From Nitrosotalea sp. (GTDB taxonomy: Archaea; Thermoproteota; Nitrososphaeria; Nitrososphaerales; Nitrosopumilaceae), in contig JAHEYD010000004.1 of assembly GCA_023251795.1 (NCBI GenBank), forward strand, positions 1-64,000: 64,000 bases of DNA, read 5' to 3'. Below, in pieces: positions 7,716-15,103 of the stretch. A model generated the notes under the pieces. That model saw nothing but the letters and a program-made list of their open reading frames with translations, did no database searches and had not been told where the DNA came from. The stretch's first letter is position 1. Each line of letters starts with the position of its first letter. The translations under genes and the position numbers were made by a program.

Positions 7716-7783
7716 GTTTCTTTTCCTCCTTGTTTTTGCCTTGATGCCTCGCACCTTAGCAATATGTTATATGTTCGCAGGTC

Positions 7784-7829
7784 TATATATAACTTGTGGT
7801 AGATTATACCACAAAGTAAGCTATATATA
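7784..7829. promoter_or_regulatory. Divergent promoters around a palindromic operator
   Basis: TTGTGGTA (7794-7801) and TACCACAA (7807-7814) form a perfect inverted repeat with a 5-base spacer. A TATATATA box lies on each side (7784-7791 facing left, 7822-7829 facing right). One bound dimer could therefore control both the minus operon and the AbrB gene at 7918. The AbrB-like product is a natural candidate for the binder. Confidence 0.6.
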
Positions 7830-7917
7830 GGACTTAGTATATACTTATCATGCAGATAGAGCGCAAAAACTGCATATAATGTAAATTATATGACATTCCG
7901 GTACAAAAGGAGAAACA

Positions 7918-8052
7918 ATGATATTAAAAATAATAGACAATAAGTACAGAGCTGTGATCCCGAAAAATGAACGGATCGCACTAAAGCTAAAACCCGGCGA
8001 TATGTTCCAGGTTGAATTTATCAAGAAGATTGACCCTTGCGCGCCAGAGTAA
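7918..8052 (+). CDS. AbrB/SpoVT-like regulator, 44 residues
   Basis: The swapped-hairpin AbrB pattern is clear: YRAVIPKNERIALKLKPGDMF. These proteins bind DNA as dimers and often act as antitoxins or repressors. AAAGGAGA lies before the ATG. It is the first gene right of the divergent operator, so autoregulation is plausible. Confidence 0.7.
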   Translation: MILKIIDNKYRAVIPKNERIALKLKPGDMFQVEFIKKIDPCAPE

Positions 8053-8063
8053 TTATATTTCTC

Positions 8064-8082
8064 CGCCCATAAAAATCGGGCG
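8064..8082 (+). terminator. Small hairpin after the AbrB gene
   Basis: CGCCC (8064-8068) pairs with GGGCG (8078-8082), 12 bases past the stop, with no T-run. It is a possible terminator or processing site. From 8083 to 8330 there is a TATA-like stretch (about 8232-8246) and a T9 run (8317-8325) but no credible gene. Confidence 0.3.
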
Positions 8083-8330
8083 CGCGTGAACAGATTCAAA
8101 CACTTTGCAATATGTTTGATTCCATACAACCATCTGCCGAATCATCAAGCATTAGCACATCATCAAGGGTAGCAAGCAGAGAGATACCAGCTCACAACAC
8201 GAAGACAATAGAGAACAGAGCAAGCATAATAGGATTTATATATAATAGGCTAAATGTTAAGGTTAAAGTAATTCTTTTATTTATATATTAACATTGATGT
8301 AGATAATTATGGTTAATTTTTTTTTGGAAA

Positions 8331-8907
8331 TTAAATTAGTGTCGTCTGCCTGTACTTCTCGTTCCCGCCATTGAATACCCATGCAGGTATCTTCATCTCT
8401 ATCGTTTCGACATGCCCATATATCAACCAGAATATCGCCCACAGGTTGATGACTTTCATAGATTCGGGGTCTTTGTGATGGTGCGGTATGCTTCGATGGA
8501 TGAACATCGGCATAAATATAATTTGCTCTTTATCAATGTGATGTCCGTCCGCTCCATCGTAATAATCGTTCAATGGGACATATCCTTTTCCGTTTCTCTT
8601 CGCCCAGTACTCTAAATATTTTAGTTTGTTATTTTTTAAATATTGTTTGTATCTTCGTTGTGTCTGGTCTTTGATGTGTGGTCGTTTTTGGTAATCCTTT
8701 AGGTATTCTTTCTGGTATATCCTTGTTTTCTCTTTATTATTTTTCTTCCATAAGTGTTTGTTAGTTTTATCTCTTTCTTTATTTTTGCTTCGCCATTCTT
8801 TACTTAATATAGCCATGCAACTATTACATAATCGAGAACCTTCTTTTTGTCTGCTCTTATGCCAATTCTTATCGGTCAGTTCAACATTACATTTTCTGCA
8901 CTTCATT
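8331..8907 (-). CDS. HNH-like endonuclease with N-terminal zinc module
   Basis: An N-terminal zinc module (MKCRKC, then LCNSC) is followed by a long basic helical region (residues 50-100) and a core with DGADGHHIDKEQIIF and HRSIPHHHKDPES. The His pair and following acidic/His residues fit a degenerate HNH/His-Me nuclease as in phage homing endonucleases. Start uncertain: 8907 (MKCRKC), 8916 or 8948. It stands alone on the minus strand, as free-standing homing genes often do. Target site unknown. Confidence 0.6.
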
Positions 8908-8948
8908 CTTACCATCTCAAGCAAAGAGTTAATACGCTTCAATACCAT

Positions 8949-9302
8949 AAATAGCTATGCCTATCCTGAAAATCCATCTCAAGCGGTGCTTTTTTGGATA
9001 GGCAACCAATCATCGGATATAATTATTTGGTATTTTTTTTTGGGCTTTCTCTTATCGCGGCATGGTGTCTCTATATTTTTTTTTGGGATAAAAACAGCGG
9101 CGATGTCCTCTAAAAAAGTTGTGGGGATATCTATGTCTTACGCAAAGGGGTGTAAGGAATCATCGCCAGTTGAATTATAATCTTCTCAGGTTATCAATGT
9201 TTCGCAACCTTTTGCGAAAAGCTTGACCAAAACTGCTTGGTTTTTTTTGTTGCATCGAAAGTGTTATATACGTTCTAAGCGTTCTGTGCGTATGGTGATA
9301 TT
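8949..9302. other. Gene-free stretch with T-tracts and hairpins
   Basis: No credible gene is seen. T9-GGG occurs twice (9033-9044 and 9076-9087). TTCGCAA (9201-9207) pairs with TTGCGAA (9212-9218). ACCAA (9226-9230) pairs with TTGGT (9237-9241) and runs into T8, a terminator-like structure for plus-strand transcription. GTTATATAC at about 9263-9271 is a likely TATA box for the gene at 9303. A small RNA could be encoded here, but nothing shows it directly. Confidence 0.4.
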
Positions 9303-9539
9303 ATGAGTTACGAATTAAAATTTTTTGGTGTGAAAGTTAAATTTAGAGAAGATCCGCCCGGCTGGTTGTTGTTGCTCTTCTTCCCCGCTGCTGCTGTTGT
9401 GTGGTATCTAATCTCTGCTTTAATCTTATTCGCATTTATCCAGTTATTCGGCACGCTTCTGTTTTCATGGTTGAATGTGTTGTGGTTCGCAATATTACTC
9501 GGTGCCTTGCGCTGGCTCGTAGGTTCTGGTGAGAATTAA
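9303..9539 (+). CDS. Small membrane protein, two transmembrane segments
   Basis: The first 19 residues are soluble (ELKFFGVKVKFRED), then two hydrophobic segments follow (about 20-46 and 50-73). The start lies about 30 bases after the TATA box, so the mRNA leader would be very short. Function unknown. Confidence 0.6.
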   Translation: MSYELKFFGVKVKFREDPPGWLLLLFFPAAAVVWYLISALILFAFIQLFGTLLFSWLNVLWFAILLGALRWLVGSGEN

Positions 9540-9540
9540 C

Positions 9541-9714
9541 ATGGATACTCCCTGTAAGTACCTCAAAGAGCTCATCAATCCTTGCACGTTCCCGACGTCC
9601 AACCCGAACCCACCATATCAAGTGAACTGTACTGATTACAACAAGACTCACTGCCCGAAGCGCAGCGGGAAGAATCGAATAACTCCGCATTGCTGGCGGA
9701 TTGGGGGTAAGTAG
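9541..9714 (+). CDS. 57-residue Cys-rich protein
   Basis: ATG 9541 directly follows the upstream stop. Five Cys (5, 15, 30, 38, 51) are spread through a Pro/Asn-rich sequence, suggesting a metal site or disulphides. An in-frame upstream start at 9529 lies inside the previous gene and is not preferred. Confidence 0.5.
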   Translation: MDTPCKYLKELINPCTFPTSNPNPPYQVNCTDYNKTHCPKRSGKNRITPHCWRIGGK

Positions 9715-9718
9715 GATT

Positions 9719-10132
9719 ATGGATACGTCAGAACTTTTCGTAAAAATGTGTGAGCAGGCGCATGAACTTCAACTAAAATGGGAACCACAAGATGGTGATT
9801 TCGCATATACTAAAGGCGATGAAGAGTATTCGGAAGGTGTGAGCATCATCTGGAATGGTCGTATGCCTCTGGGTGGATTTCATAATTGGGATGACCATTG
9901 GTATCTTCCCGCATGTCATTGGTTGCCGAGACAAGACCAACTGCAAGCGATGATTGGTAATACTCGTGTATGGCAATTAGAAGAGATATACCAATTTTAT
10001 AACAATTTCAGATTAAAAGATGGCTCTCCTATATTCAGAGTTACAATAACATGGGAACAACTTTGGCTTGCTTTGATAATGTTAAAGAAGTTCGGGAAAG
10101 TCTGGAACGGCTCGGCTTGGGTGAAAGTATGA
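9719..10132 (+). CDS. Unknown 137-residue Trp-rich protein
   Basis: ATG 9719 follows GTAGGA. Many Trp and acidic residues (HNWDDHWYLPACHWLPRQ) and a C-terminal helix give a pattern seen in small phage accessory proteins of unknown role. Its stop overlaps the start of the AbrB-like gene (ATGA). Confidence 0.6.
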   Translation: MDTSELFVKMCEQAHELQLKWEPQDGDFAYTKGDEEYSEGVSIIWNGRMPLGGFHNWDDHWYLPACHWLPRQDQLQAMIGNTRVWQLEEIYQFYNNFRLKDGSPIFRVTITWEQLWLALIMLKKFGKVWNGSAWVKV

Positions 10133-10350
10133 TAACCACACTCCGCATGAACCAGGGCAGGGTCACGATACCCGAAAGCATCCGGGAAGAACTCGGACTT
10201 GCAGATGATGATATGGTCACGATAGACATCAGGCAACCAATATTAAACCCCGAATATCTGGAAAAGCTGTCACGCATCATGAAAGGGCACGGTCTGAAAT
10301 TCAAAAGCAAAGAAGAATTCGAGAAGTTCTTTGCCGAGGCGCAACCATGA
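10129..10350 (+). CDS. AbrB-like regulator, 73 residues
   Basis: The AbrB hairpin is present: NQGRVTIPESIREELGL followed by DDDMVTIDI. A C-terminal helical tail (about residues 40-73) could bind a partner protein. Translationally coupled at both ends (ATGA). Likely DNA-binding regulator. Confidence 0.7.
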   Translation: MITTLRMNQGRVTIPESIREELGLADDDMVTIDIRQPILNPEYLEKLSRIMKGHGLKFKSKEEFEKFFAEAQP

Positions 10351-10508
10351 ACCTCCCACCACAAGCGAACATTCACTTATATTTCGGAGACAAGCCGACC
10401 ATAACCTATTCGTTTCACAGCAGGCGCACTGTAAAGAATCGCATCGGTTGGTGGCTATTCTGCAAGATATTCCCGTTCAAGTATGAATGGGTGGATGCTG
10501 CGCCATGA
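10347..10508 (+). CDS. 53-residue basic protein
   Basis: Its ATG overlaps the previous stop and its stop overlaps the next start. The sequence is basic and aromatic (GWWLFCKIFPFKYEW). No family recognised. Confidence 0.45.
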   Translation: MNLPPQANIHLYFGDKPTITYSFHSRRTVKNRIGWWLFCKIFPFKYEWVDAAP

Positions 10509-10906
10509 TTCCCCGCATTCGCGCTTGGGATTCACAGAAAAAGAAGATGTACCCCTCTCATGAACTGGGTAAAGATGACCTAACCATTAGTTGCAACGGT
10601 AAAGGCTTCATCAATGTTTCAGGTACTTCACCTTCACTCAGTCAATTACTTCCGCATTTAATCCCCCTGCTTTATGTCGGTTTAGAAGACCACAATAAAA
10701 ATGATGTCTGTGAAGGTGATGTCCTGAACGACCTGAAGCACCCTGAGCAATACTTTGAGGTCAAGTGGTCAGAGGGCAAGTTCTATCTCGACCTGCTGAT
10801 TCCGAAGTTAAGCACCGGAGGAATGGAGGACATCGATACCGTTAGTGAGATGGAGATTGTGGGGAACATTCACGAAACGCCGGAGTTCAAGGCAGGGGAA
10901 GAATGA
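10505..10906 (+). CDS. YopX-family protein
   Basis: The YopX pattern is visible: N-terminal IRAWDSQKKKMY, central YVGLEDHNKNDVCEGDV and C-terminal MEIVGNIHETPEF. The family is widespread in phages of bacteria and archaea; function unknown. A second, clearer YopX gene lies at 14267-14704 on the other strand. Confidence 0.75.
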   Translation: MIPRIRAWDSQKKKMYPSHELGKDDLTISCNGKGFINVSGTSPSLSQLLPHLIPLLYVGLEDHNKNDVCEGDVLNDLKHPEQYFEVKWSEGKFYLDLLIPKLSTGGMEDIDTVSEMEIVGNIHETPEFKAGEE

Positions 10907-11067
10907 CCGATTTTCAACTTGTTCTGCACGTATCCAAAAGCAAAGAAAACGATAAAGATTTCTGGTTATGGAAATATAGAATGAAGAAACAAGCGCCACA
11001 AATCACAGAGAAGTTAAATGAACTGACTAAAGAAATTATGTTCCGCATCGGAAACGATTTTGAGTAA
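10903..11067 (+). CDS. 54-residue charged protein
   Basis: ATG overlaps the YopX stop. The protein is helical and basic with no recognised motif. Last gene of the 9303-11067 run. Confidence 0.45.
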   Translation: MTDFQLVLHVSKSKENDKDFWLWKYRMKKQAPQITEKLNELTKEIMFRIGNDFE

Positions 11068-11124
11068 CCGACTCCGCTTTGAAAAGCGAAGCATTACGCA
11101 AGCATGGGCGCATGAGGATAAGTG

Positions 11125-11195
11125 CAACCCTAAAAGAGTTTTGGTGAACGCTAAAAGGGTTGCATAAACTATATATGTTTAAAGGTTAATTAAAC
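11125..11195 (+). promoter_or_regulatory. Promoter with nested inverted repeats
   Basis: CAACCCT (11125-11131) pairs with AGGGTTG (11156-11162). CTATATAT at 11169-11176 is the TATA box. GTTTAA (11177-11182) pairs with TTAAAC (11190-11195) right at the expected transcription start. A 10-base direct repeat GGTGAACGCT occurs at 11143 and 11200. Together these suggest a regulated promoter for the gene at 11198. Confidence 0.5.
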
Positions 11196-11197
11196 TT

Positions 11198-11617
11198 ATG
11201 GTGAACGCTATGCCTAAACTTTGGATATCAAAACACGATATGATAGAAGTTCATGAAATTTTATGTAGTATTCCTTTTGAACCTGCTAAAATATCTGACG
11301 TTGAACCACCAACGAAACGTCATCAAGGAATAGAACGACTGATTGAACAACTTGCAAGTCTGATAAAACAAGATAATATGAAAGAAGATATAACAACAAA
11401 ACAGAAAATATACGAGATTATAAGAAAATATCCAAAAGGCATTAAATTTAAAGAACTTCAAATTATATGTGTTCGAGCAGACCAGATGAATATGATTTCA
11501 GATGAGTTTTATAAATGTTTTAAGGAACTCATGAATGAAGGCAAATGTTACGAACTGGAAAAAGGTTTAATAGTACCACGTTTTGAGGATGCGCAGGAGC
11601 AGCTTAAACGTGCTTGA
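11198..11617 (+). CDS. Winged-helix-like DNA-binding protein
   Basis: The C-terminal half (IYEIIRKYPKGIKFKEL ... FKELMNEGKCYELEKG) fits a winged helix. The N-terminal 70 residues are unrecognised. Start is ATG 11198 or 11210; the promoter at 11169 would make 11198 nearly leaderless. It is AT-rich compared with its neighbours and has its own promoter, so it may be a late acquisition controlling the head genes downstream. Confidence 0.55.
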   Translation: MVNAMPKLWISKHDMIEVHEILCSIPFEPAKISDVEPPTKRHQGIERLIEQLASLIKQDNMKEDITTKQKIYEIIRKYPKGIKFKELQIICVRADQMNMISDEFYKCFKELMNEGKCYELEKGLIVPRFEDAQEQLKRA

Positions 11618-11618
11618 A

Positions 11619-11680
11619 GTTACTCCACACAGTAACCTAACCCCGCACTTCGTGCGAAGCCTTCGGATACTTATAAATAA
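11619..11680 (+). promoter_or_regulatory. Hairpins and promoter upstream of the virion module
   Basis: GTTACT (11619-11624) pairs with AGTAAC (11631-11636), and CGCAC (11644-11648) with GTGCG (11652-11656). CTTATAAATA at 11670-11679 is a good TATA box about 25 bases before the ATG at 11704. The hairpins may end the upstream gene or act as an operator. Confidence 0.5.
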
Positions 11681-11703
11681 TCACAGGTAAATATAATCAA
11701 ACA

Positions 11704-11940
11704 ATGGCAAGAACCCGGCGCATATATAATAATCCTCGATTGAAGAAGGCGCAACGTTACAATCTCGATGATGGAGAACCGCATATCATTCATGGCATCC
11801 CATTGACGCGCCGAAGCTGGGTCTGCATGGGTCGCTGTCTGCAATGCCGTGACCCGAAGCAAGAGCCAAGAGCAGTCCGCAGACGAGAGCAAGAGGATTT
11901 CAGGTTTCAATTACGCGAGGAGTTTAATGGCAAAGAATAA
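11704..11940 (+). CDS. Basic zinc-motif protein at the head of the virion operon
   Basis: The N-terminus is very basic (MARTRRIYNNPRLKKAQRY), and a CMGRCLQC cluster follows near residue 41. It is rich in Arg throughout. It precedes the terminase genes and overlaps the next start, so it may belong to the packaging or HNH-like position, but no catalytic motif is seen. Confidence 0.5.
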   Translation: MARTRRIYNNPRLKKAQRYNLDDGEPHIIHGIPLTRRSWVCMGRCLQCRDPKQEPRAVRRREQEDFRFQLREEFNGKE

Positions 11941-12331
11941 ACGCGAAGTCTGGAAACTCATTAAGGACGAGGATGGTCTTGGCGGCTTCACAGAGTTCTT
12001 CTCAGACGGCACGTCAGTACACCGGGACGGCAAGACCTTAACCAATCCTGAGAACTTGCCGAGCATCAGGGATTTAGAGAAGTTCCTTACAGACTTGCAG
12101 AAGAACCCGAAAGATGTCCTTCTCCGGCAATACGCGCTCGCATACCTGAGTAAAGTTCCTTACATGGAAGATGATAAGACCACTGCAAAGGAAATTTTAG
12201 ATAAAATTGCGGAGATTTCCGGGGCTTTGCAAACCCAGCAGCAACACACCAACATCGTTGCAATAGAAATCAGGATGCCTAATACCCATGTTGAACATAA
12301 GGTTATCGAAGTTCAGGCAAAAGGAATCTGA
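11927..12331 (+). CDS. Candidate small terminase subunit
   Basis: ATG 11927 is preferred over an earlier in-frame ATG because GCGAGGAG lies just before it. The protein has 134 residues, is helical in the middle (RDLEKFLTDLQKNPKD) and lies immediately upstream of the large terminase, with a one-base overlap. Size and position fit TerS, which recognises packaging sites. No specific HTH is obvious, so the call is contextual. Confidence 0.45.
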   Translation: MAKNKREVWKLIKDEDGLGGFTEFFSDGTSVHRDGKTLTNPENLPSIRDLEKFLTDLQKNPKDVLLRQYALAYLSKVPYMEDDKTTAKEILDKIAEISGALQTQQQHTNIVAIEIRMPNTHVEHKVIEVQAKGI

Positions 12332-13686
12332 TGGAGATAAAACCCACACTTTATAAAATCGAAGAGTCACCAGAAGGAAGGCGGCTTATCATCGAACCGC
12401 ACCCAGGGCAGGTTAGAATCCTGCAAAACGACAGGAGATTCCAGATAATGTTGGCTGGCAGTGGCGGCGGGAAGACGTCGCTTTTACCACTATGGATGTA
12501 TAACGAAATTCTGCGATGCGGAAGTGGGGATTATCTTGCAGTCAGTCCGACTTTCCCGCTTCAAAACCTGCGGTTAATCCCTGCGTTTATTGATTTTTTC
12601 GTCACAACTCTAAATATAGGAGTGTTCAAGGTAGCAAAACGTGTTCTGGAAATCAGCGGCACTACACCAGATGGTGAAATCAAAGCTAATATTTTTTTCG
12701 GTTCTGCGGAAAAACCCGAATCATTGGAATCCGCAGTCGCCAATGCTGCATGTATTGATGAAGCAGGGCAGGATAAGTTCAAAATATCTGCGTGGGAGGC
12801 TATTCTTCGCAGAGTCGGGCATAGAGAGGGAAGGATTCTCATCGTTACGACTTTGTACAATTTCGGTTGGCTGAAACATGAGCTATATGATAGGTGGCAG
12901 AACGGCGATCCTGATATTAATGTCGTGCAGTTTGATAGTATTGAAAACCCGTATTATTCCAACGCCGAGTATGAACGTGCAAGACGAACCTTACCAGATT
13001 GGAAGTTCAAAATGCAATATCAAGGAATCTACTCATACCCGGCTGGAAGGATATATGAAGATTTCGATGAGAATGTTCACATTATCGAGCCAAACCCAAT
13101 TCCTCAATCATGGAACTGGCACGTTGGTATTGACCCCGGCGCAGTCCATACCGCACTTGTCTGGGTAGCTGAAGAACCCGGCACGAATAAGTATTATATC
13201 TCCCGTTCTTATCTCGATGGCAACAAAACCACGAAAGAGCATGTTGCAAAAGCCATGCACATGCACGAATACGGCAAAGTAATTCGGTGGGTTGGAGGCG
13301 CAGGAAGTGAACAACAGTTCCGGGATGACTGGACGGCAGAGGGAATTCACGTCAGGGAGCCTGAAATAAGGGACGTTGAGGCAGGAATTGACCGGATAAT
13401 CACGCTTTTCAAGGAAAAACGCCTGTTTATCTTCAATACCGATGAGAACCAGCCATTAATCGAGCAATTCAGGTCTTACAGTCGCAAACTTGACGATAAC
13501 GGACAATCCACTGATAAGATTCAAGACAAGGCAAAGGCACACTTTATGGATGCGTGTCGATATCTCTTTGCAGGTATCGGTAATATCGGAGATTACAGCA
13601 CCCCCGTCATCTTCCAGGATTCCTATATCCCCACACTTGGCGGCGAGATTGACATTCTCAGGGACGAGAACGTGCCGCAGTTTTAA
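12331..13686 (+). CDS. terL: Terminase large subunit
   Basis: This is the motor ATPase and nuclease that packages DNA into the procapsid. Walker A is LAGSGGGKTS (41-50), Walker B ACIDEA (140-145), the coupling motif IVTT (171-174). The RNase H-like nuclease domain opens with HVGIDPGAVHTALVW (catalytic D268) and closes with HFMDACRYL near the C-terminus. At 451 residues it is a normal length. ATG overlaps the upstream stop. It anchors the identification of the element as a tailed-virus-like lineage. Confidence 0.9.
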   Translation: MEIKPTLYKIEESPEGRRLIIEPHPGQVRILQNDRRFQIMLAGSGGGKTSLLPLWMYNEILRCGSGDYLAVSPTFPLQNLRLIPAFIDFFVTTLNIGVFKVAKRVLEISGTTPDGEIKANIFFGSAEKPESLESAVANAACIDEAGQDKFKISAWEAILRRVGHREGRILIVTTLYNFGWLKHELYDRWQNGDPDINVVQFDSIENPYYSNAEYERARRTLPDWKFKMQYQGIYSYPAGRIYEDFDENVHIIEPNPIPQSWNWHVGIDPGAVHTALVWVAEEPGTNKYYISRSYLDGNKTTKEHVAKAMHMHEYGKVIRWVGGAGSEQQFRDDWTAEGIHVREPEIRDVEAGIDRIITLFKEKRLFIFNTDENQPLIEQFRSYSRKLDDNGQSTDKIQDKAKAHFMDACRYLFAGIGNIGDYSTPVIFQDSYIPTLGGEIDILRDENVPQF

Positions 13687-13826
13687 CTATCTTTGATATT
13701 CCAGTATATTTCATTCAATACTGATAATTTTCCAATTTTGCTAAGTCTGCTTGCATCAAGTGCGGCAACAATTACAGCTTTGGTTTTTTGCATTTCGCTT
13801 GGGAATGTTTTTGTTACTTCATCCAT
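13683..13826 (-). CDS. 47-residue small protein
   Basis: ATG 13826 follows AAGGTGG. The protein is Lys/Ala-rich and helical. It is the last gene of a five-gene minus-strand cassette that separates the terminase from the portal. Its stop overlaps the terminase stop on the other strand. Function unknown. Confidence 0.5.
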   Translation of the reverse strand: MDEVTKTFPSEMQKTKAVIVAALDASRLSKIGKLSVLNEIYWNIKDS

Positions 13827-13840
13827 AGTTCATTCCACCT

Positions 13841-14002
13841 TTATCTTTTGAGTACAATTACAGAGTCTTTCGTTCGTACTTTCGGGCTTGGGATACCATA
13901 TAACAATTCATCCCTCTCTTGCTTTTTAACCCATTCAGGAATATTTTTAAGCGAATCGCCTATAAGTTGCCTCATTTTTTTTATAGGTTCGCTATTTTCC
14001 AT
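13841..14002 (-). CDS. 53-residue small protein
   Basis: ATG 14002 overlaps the upstream stop (TAATG). Contains KNIPEWVKKQERDEL and a beta-strand-like end (DSVIVLK). Part of the minus-strand cassette. No family recognised. Confidence 0.5.
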   Translation of the reverse strand: MENSEPIKKMRQLIGDSLKNIPEWVKKQERDELLYGIPSPKVRTKDSVIVLKR

Positions 14003-14136
14003 TATTTCCTCTTCCCAAGTAACTTATTAGTAGTTTTCAACTCAAAATAAATATCTATAAGCGTGCTTATAATATACCACAGAGAACCCATGACAAATCC
14101 GAACATTAAGATTGCAATAATTATATATGTCTCCAT
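14002..14136 (-). CDS. 44-residue single-pass membrane protein
   Basis: One hydrophobic span (IIIAILMFGFVMGSLWYIIS) near the N-terminus with a basic C-terminus (NKLLGKRK). Coupled to both neighbours by overlapping stop/start codons. Confidence 0.55.
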   Translation of the reverse strand: METYIIIAILMFGFVMGSLWYIISTLIDIYFELKTTNKLLGKRK

Positions 14137-14270
14137 TATTCCACCTTCTCCATCTCGAATATATCGACTTTATCGCCAAAGTTAATCTTCTTTTTATCCC
14201 GCACGTCAGAGCGAATCGTAATCCTGCCCTGATTATCCACTTTTGCGGTGAAGAGTGGTGGTTTCTTCAT
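14136..14270 (-). CDS. AbrB-like regulator, 44 residues
   Basis: Pattern FTAKVDNQGRITIRSDVRD followed by FGDKVDIFEM matches the AbrB hairpin. It shares an ATGA overlap with the YopX gene upstream. Probably represses its own operon or acts on the divergent promoter at 14705-14831. Confidence 0.65.
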   Translation of the reverse strand: MKKPPLFTAKVDNQGRITIRSDVRDKKKINFGDKVDIFEMEKVE

Positions 14271-14704
14271 TTCATCAACTCTGGATTTTCATATATGTTC
14301 CCGATTACCTCAACATAATGATTATATCGAATATCGCCAAGAGAGTTTTCTATTTTTGAAATGTTCCAAAACCCCCATTTTTCTAACCATTCAATAACTC
14401 CAATTCCAGTATCGGAATCCAGGTTTATCACATCATTCTCATTAGTTACTTTGACAATATCGGACTCATATACCTCCTTGCCGTTCTTGTCTTTAAACCC
14501 AGTAAACTGCATTACATCTTTCGTAACAGCTTCCCAGCCGGGATATGTGACGTCCTCTCCACCAGCGACTTTATGAATCTCGTCATTCCATACACTAACC
14601 AAAATACTACCATCAGGTTCAAATGAAAAATCATATTCTCCAGACCCATAGTTTTCGGTATACACCATTTGCTCTATCCATGCTCTAAATTTAATTTCTC
14701 GCAT
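14267..14704 (-). CDS. YopX-family protein
   Basis: A clear YopX protein: REIKFRAWIEQM at the N-terminus, MQFTGFKDKNGKEVYESDIV in the middle and VEVIGNIYENPELM at the end; 145 residues is the family length. Promoter-proximal gene of the minus cassette. Role unknown in all known cases. Confidence 0.85.
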   Translation of the reverse strand: MREIKFRAWIEQMVYTENYGSGEYDFSFEPDGSILVSVWNDEIHKVAGGEDVTYPGWEAVTKDVMQFTGFKDKNGKEVYESDIVKVTNENDVINLDSDTGIGVIEWLEKWGFWNISKIENSLGDIRYNHYVEVIGNIYENPELMK

Positions 14705-14831
14705 AGTACACTAATACCGTTCTTACTTTATAAATCTTCCTATTTTTGCCTTTTATTGCCTATTTTAATCCCGTTAATGCAATACAAACTTTTAAATATT
14801 CTAAAGATTATACTATCACTGGTGATTAACG
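14705..14831. promoter_or_regulatory. Divergent promoter region between YopX and the portal operon
   Basis: ACTTTATAAATC (14724-14735) reads as a TATA box leftward; CTTTTAAATA near 14789-14798 reads rightward. Repeated TTTTGCC/TTATTGCC lie between them (about 14743-14762). An AbrB product from the minus cassette may act here. Confidence 0.45.
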
Positions 14832-14960
14832 ATGGCAAAAGTTAAATGTTTAACATTAGATTCAGGTGAAAAGTTAATTGTAGGGGACTTAACAGTACCC
14901 ACACAGCAAGAGCTTTTAAGAGACCTTGCGGTAGTCGGCGCAGATGTGCAGTTCTCATGA
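14832..14960 (+). CDS. 42-residue small protein
   Basis: ATG 14832 lies about 35 bases past a TATA-like box. A beta-strand/helix protein with no recognised motif. First plus-strand gene after the minus cassette. Confidence 0.45.
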   Translation: MAKVKCLTLDSGEKLIVGDLTVPTQQELLRDLAVVGADVQFS

Positions 14961-14998
14961 AGGCAGCATACAAGTCCATCAAGCGAGTCAAATAATCA

Positions 14999-15103
14999 AT
15001 GTCAGGGCTTCTTGACGAGATTTATTATGGCTTCTGCCTGATTCTTCTTTTAGCAGTCGGTGTCGTGGCAGGATACTTCGCAGGGACAGGACGGTTGCCT
15101 TGA
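14999..15103 (+). CDS. 34-residue membrane peptide
   Basis: One hydrophobic span (FCLILLLAVGVVAGYFAG) with a short acidic N-terminus. Its stop overlaps the portal start region. Small membrane peptides recur throughout this element. Confidence 0.4.
   Translation: MSGLLDEIYYGFCLILLLAVGVVAGYFAGTGRLP

Noticed and set aside
8758-9180. 140-codon plus-strand frame opposite the HNH-like gene
   Set aside because: Its first 190 bases are antisense to the HNH gene and the rest covers T-tracts, giving a phenylalanine-rich sequence with no ribosome site.
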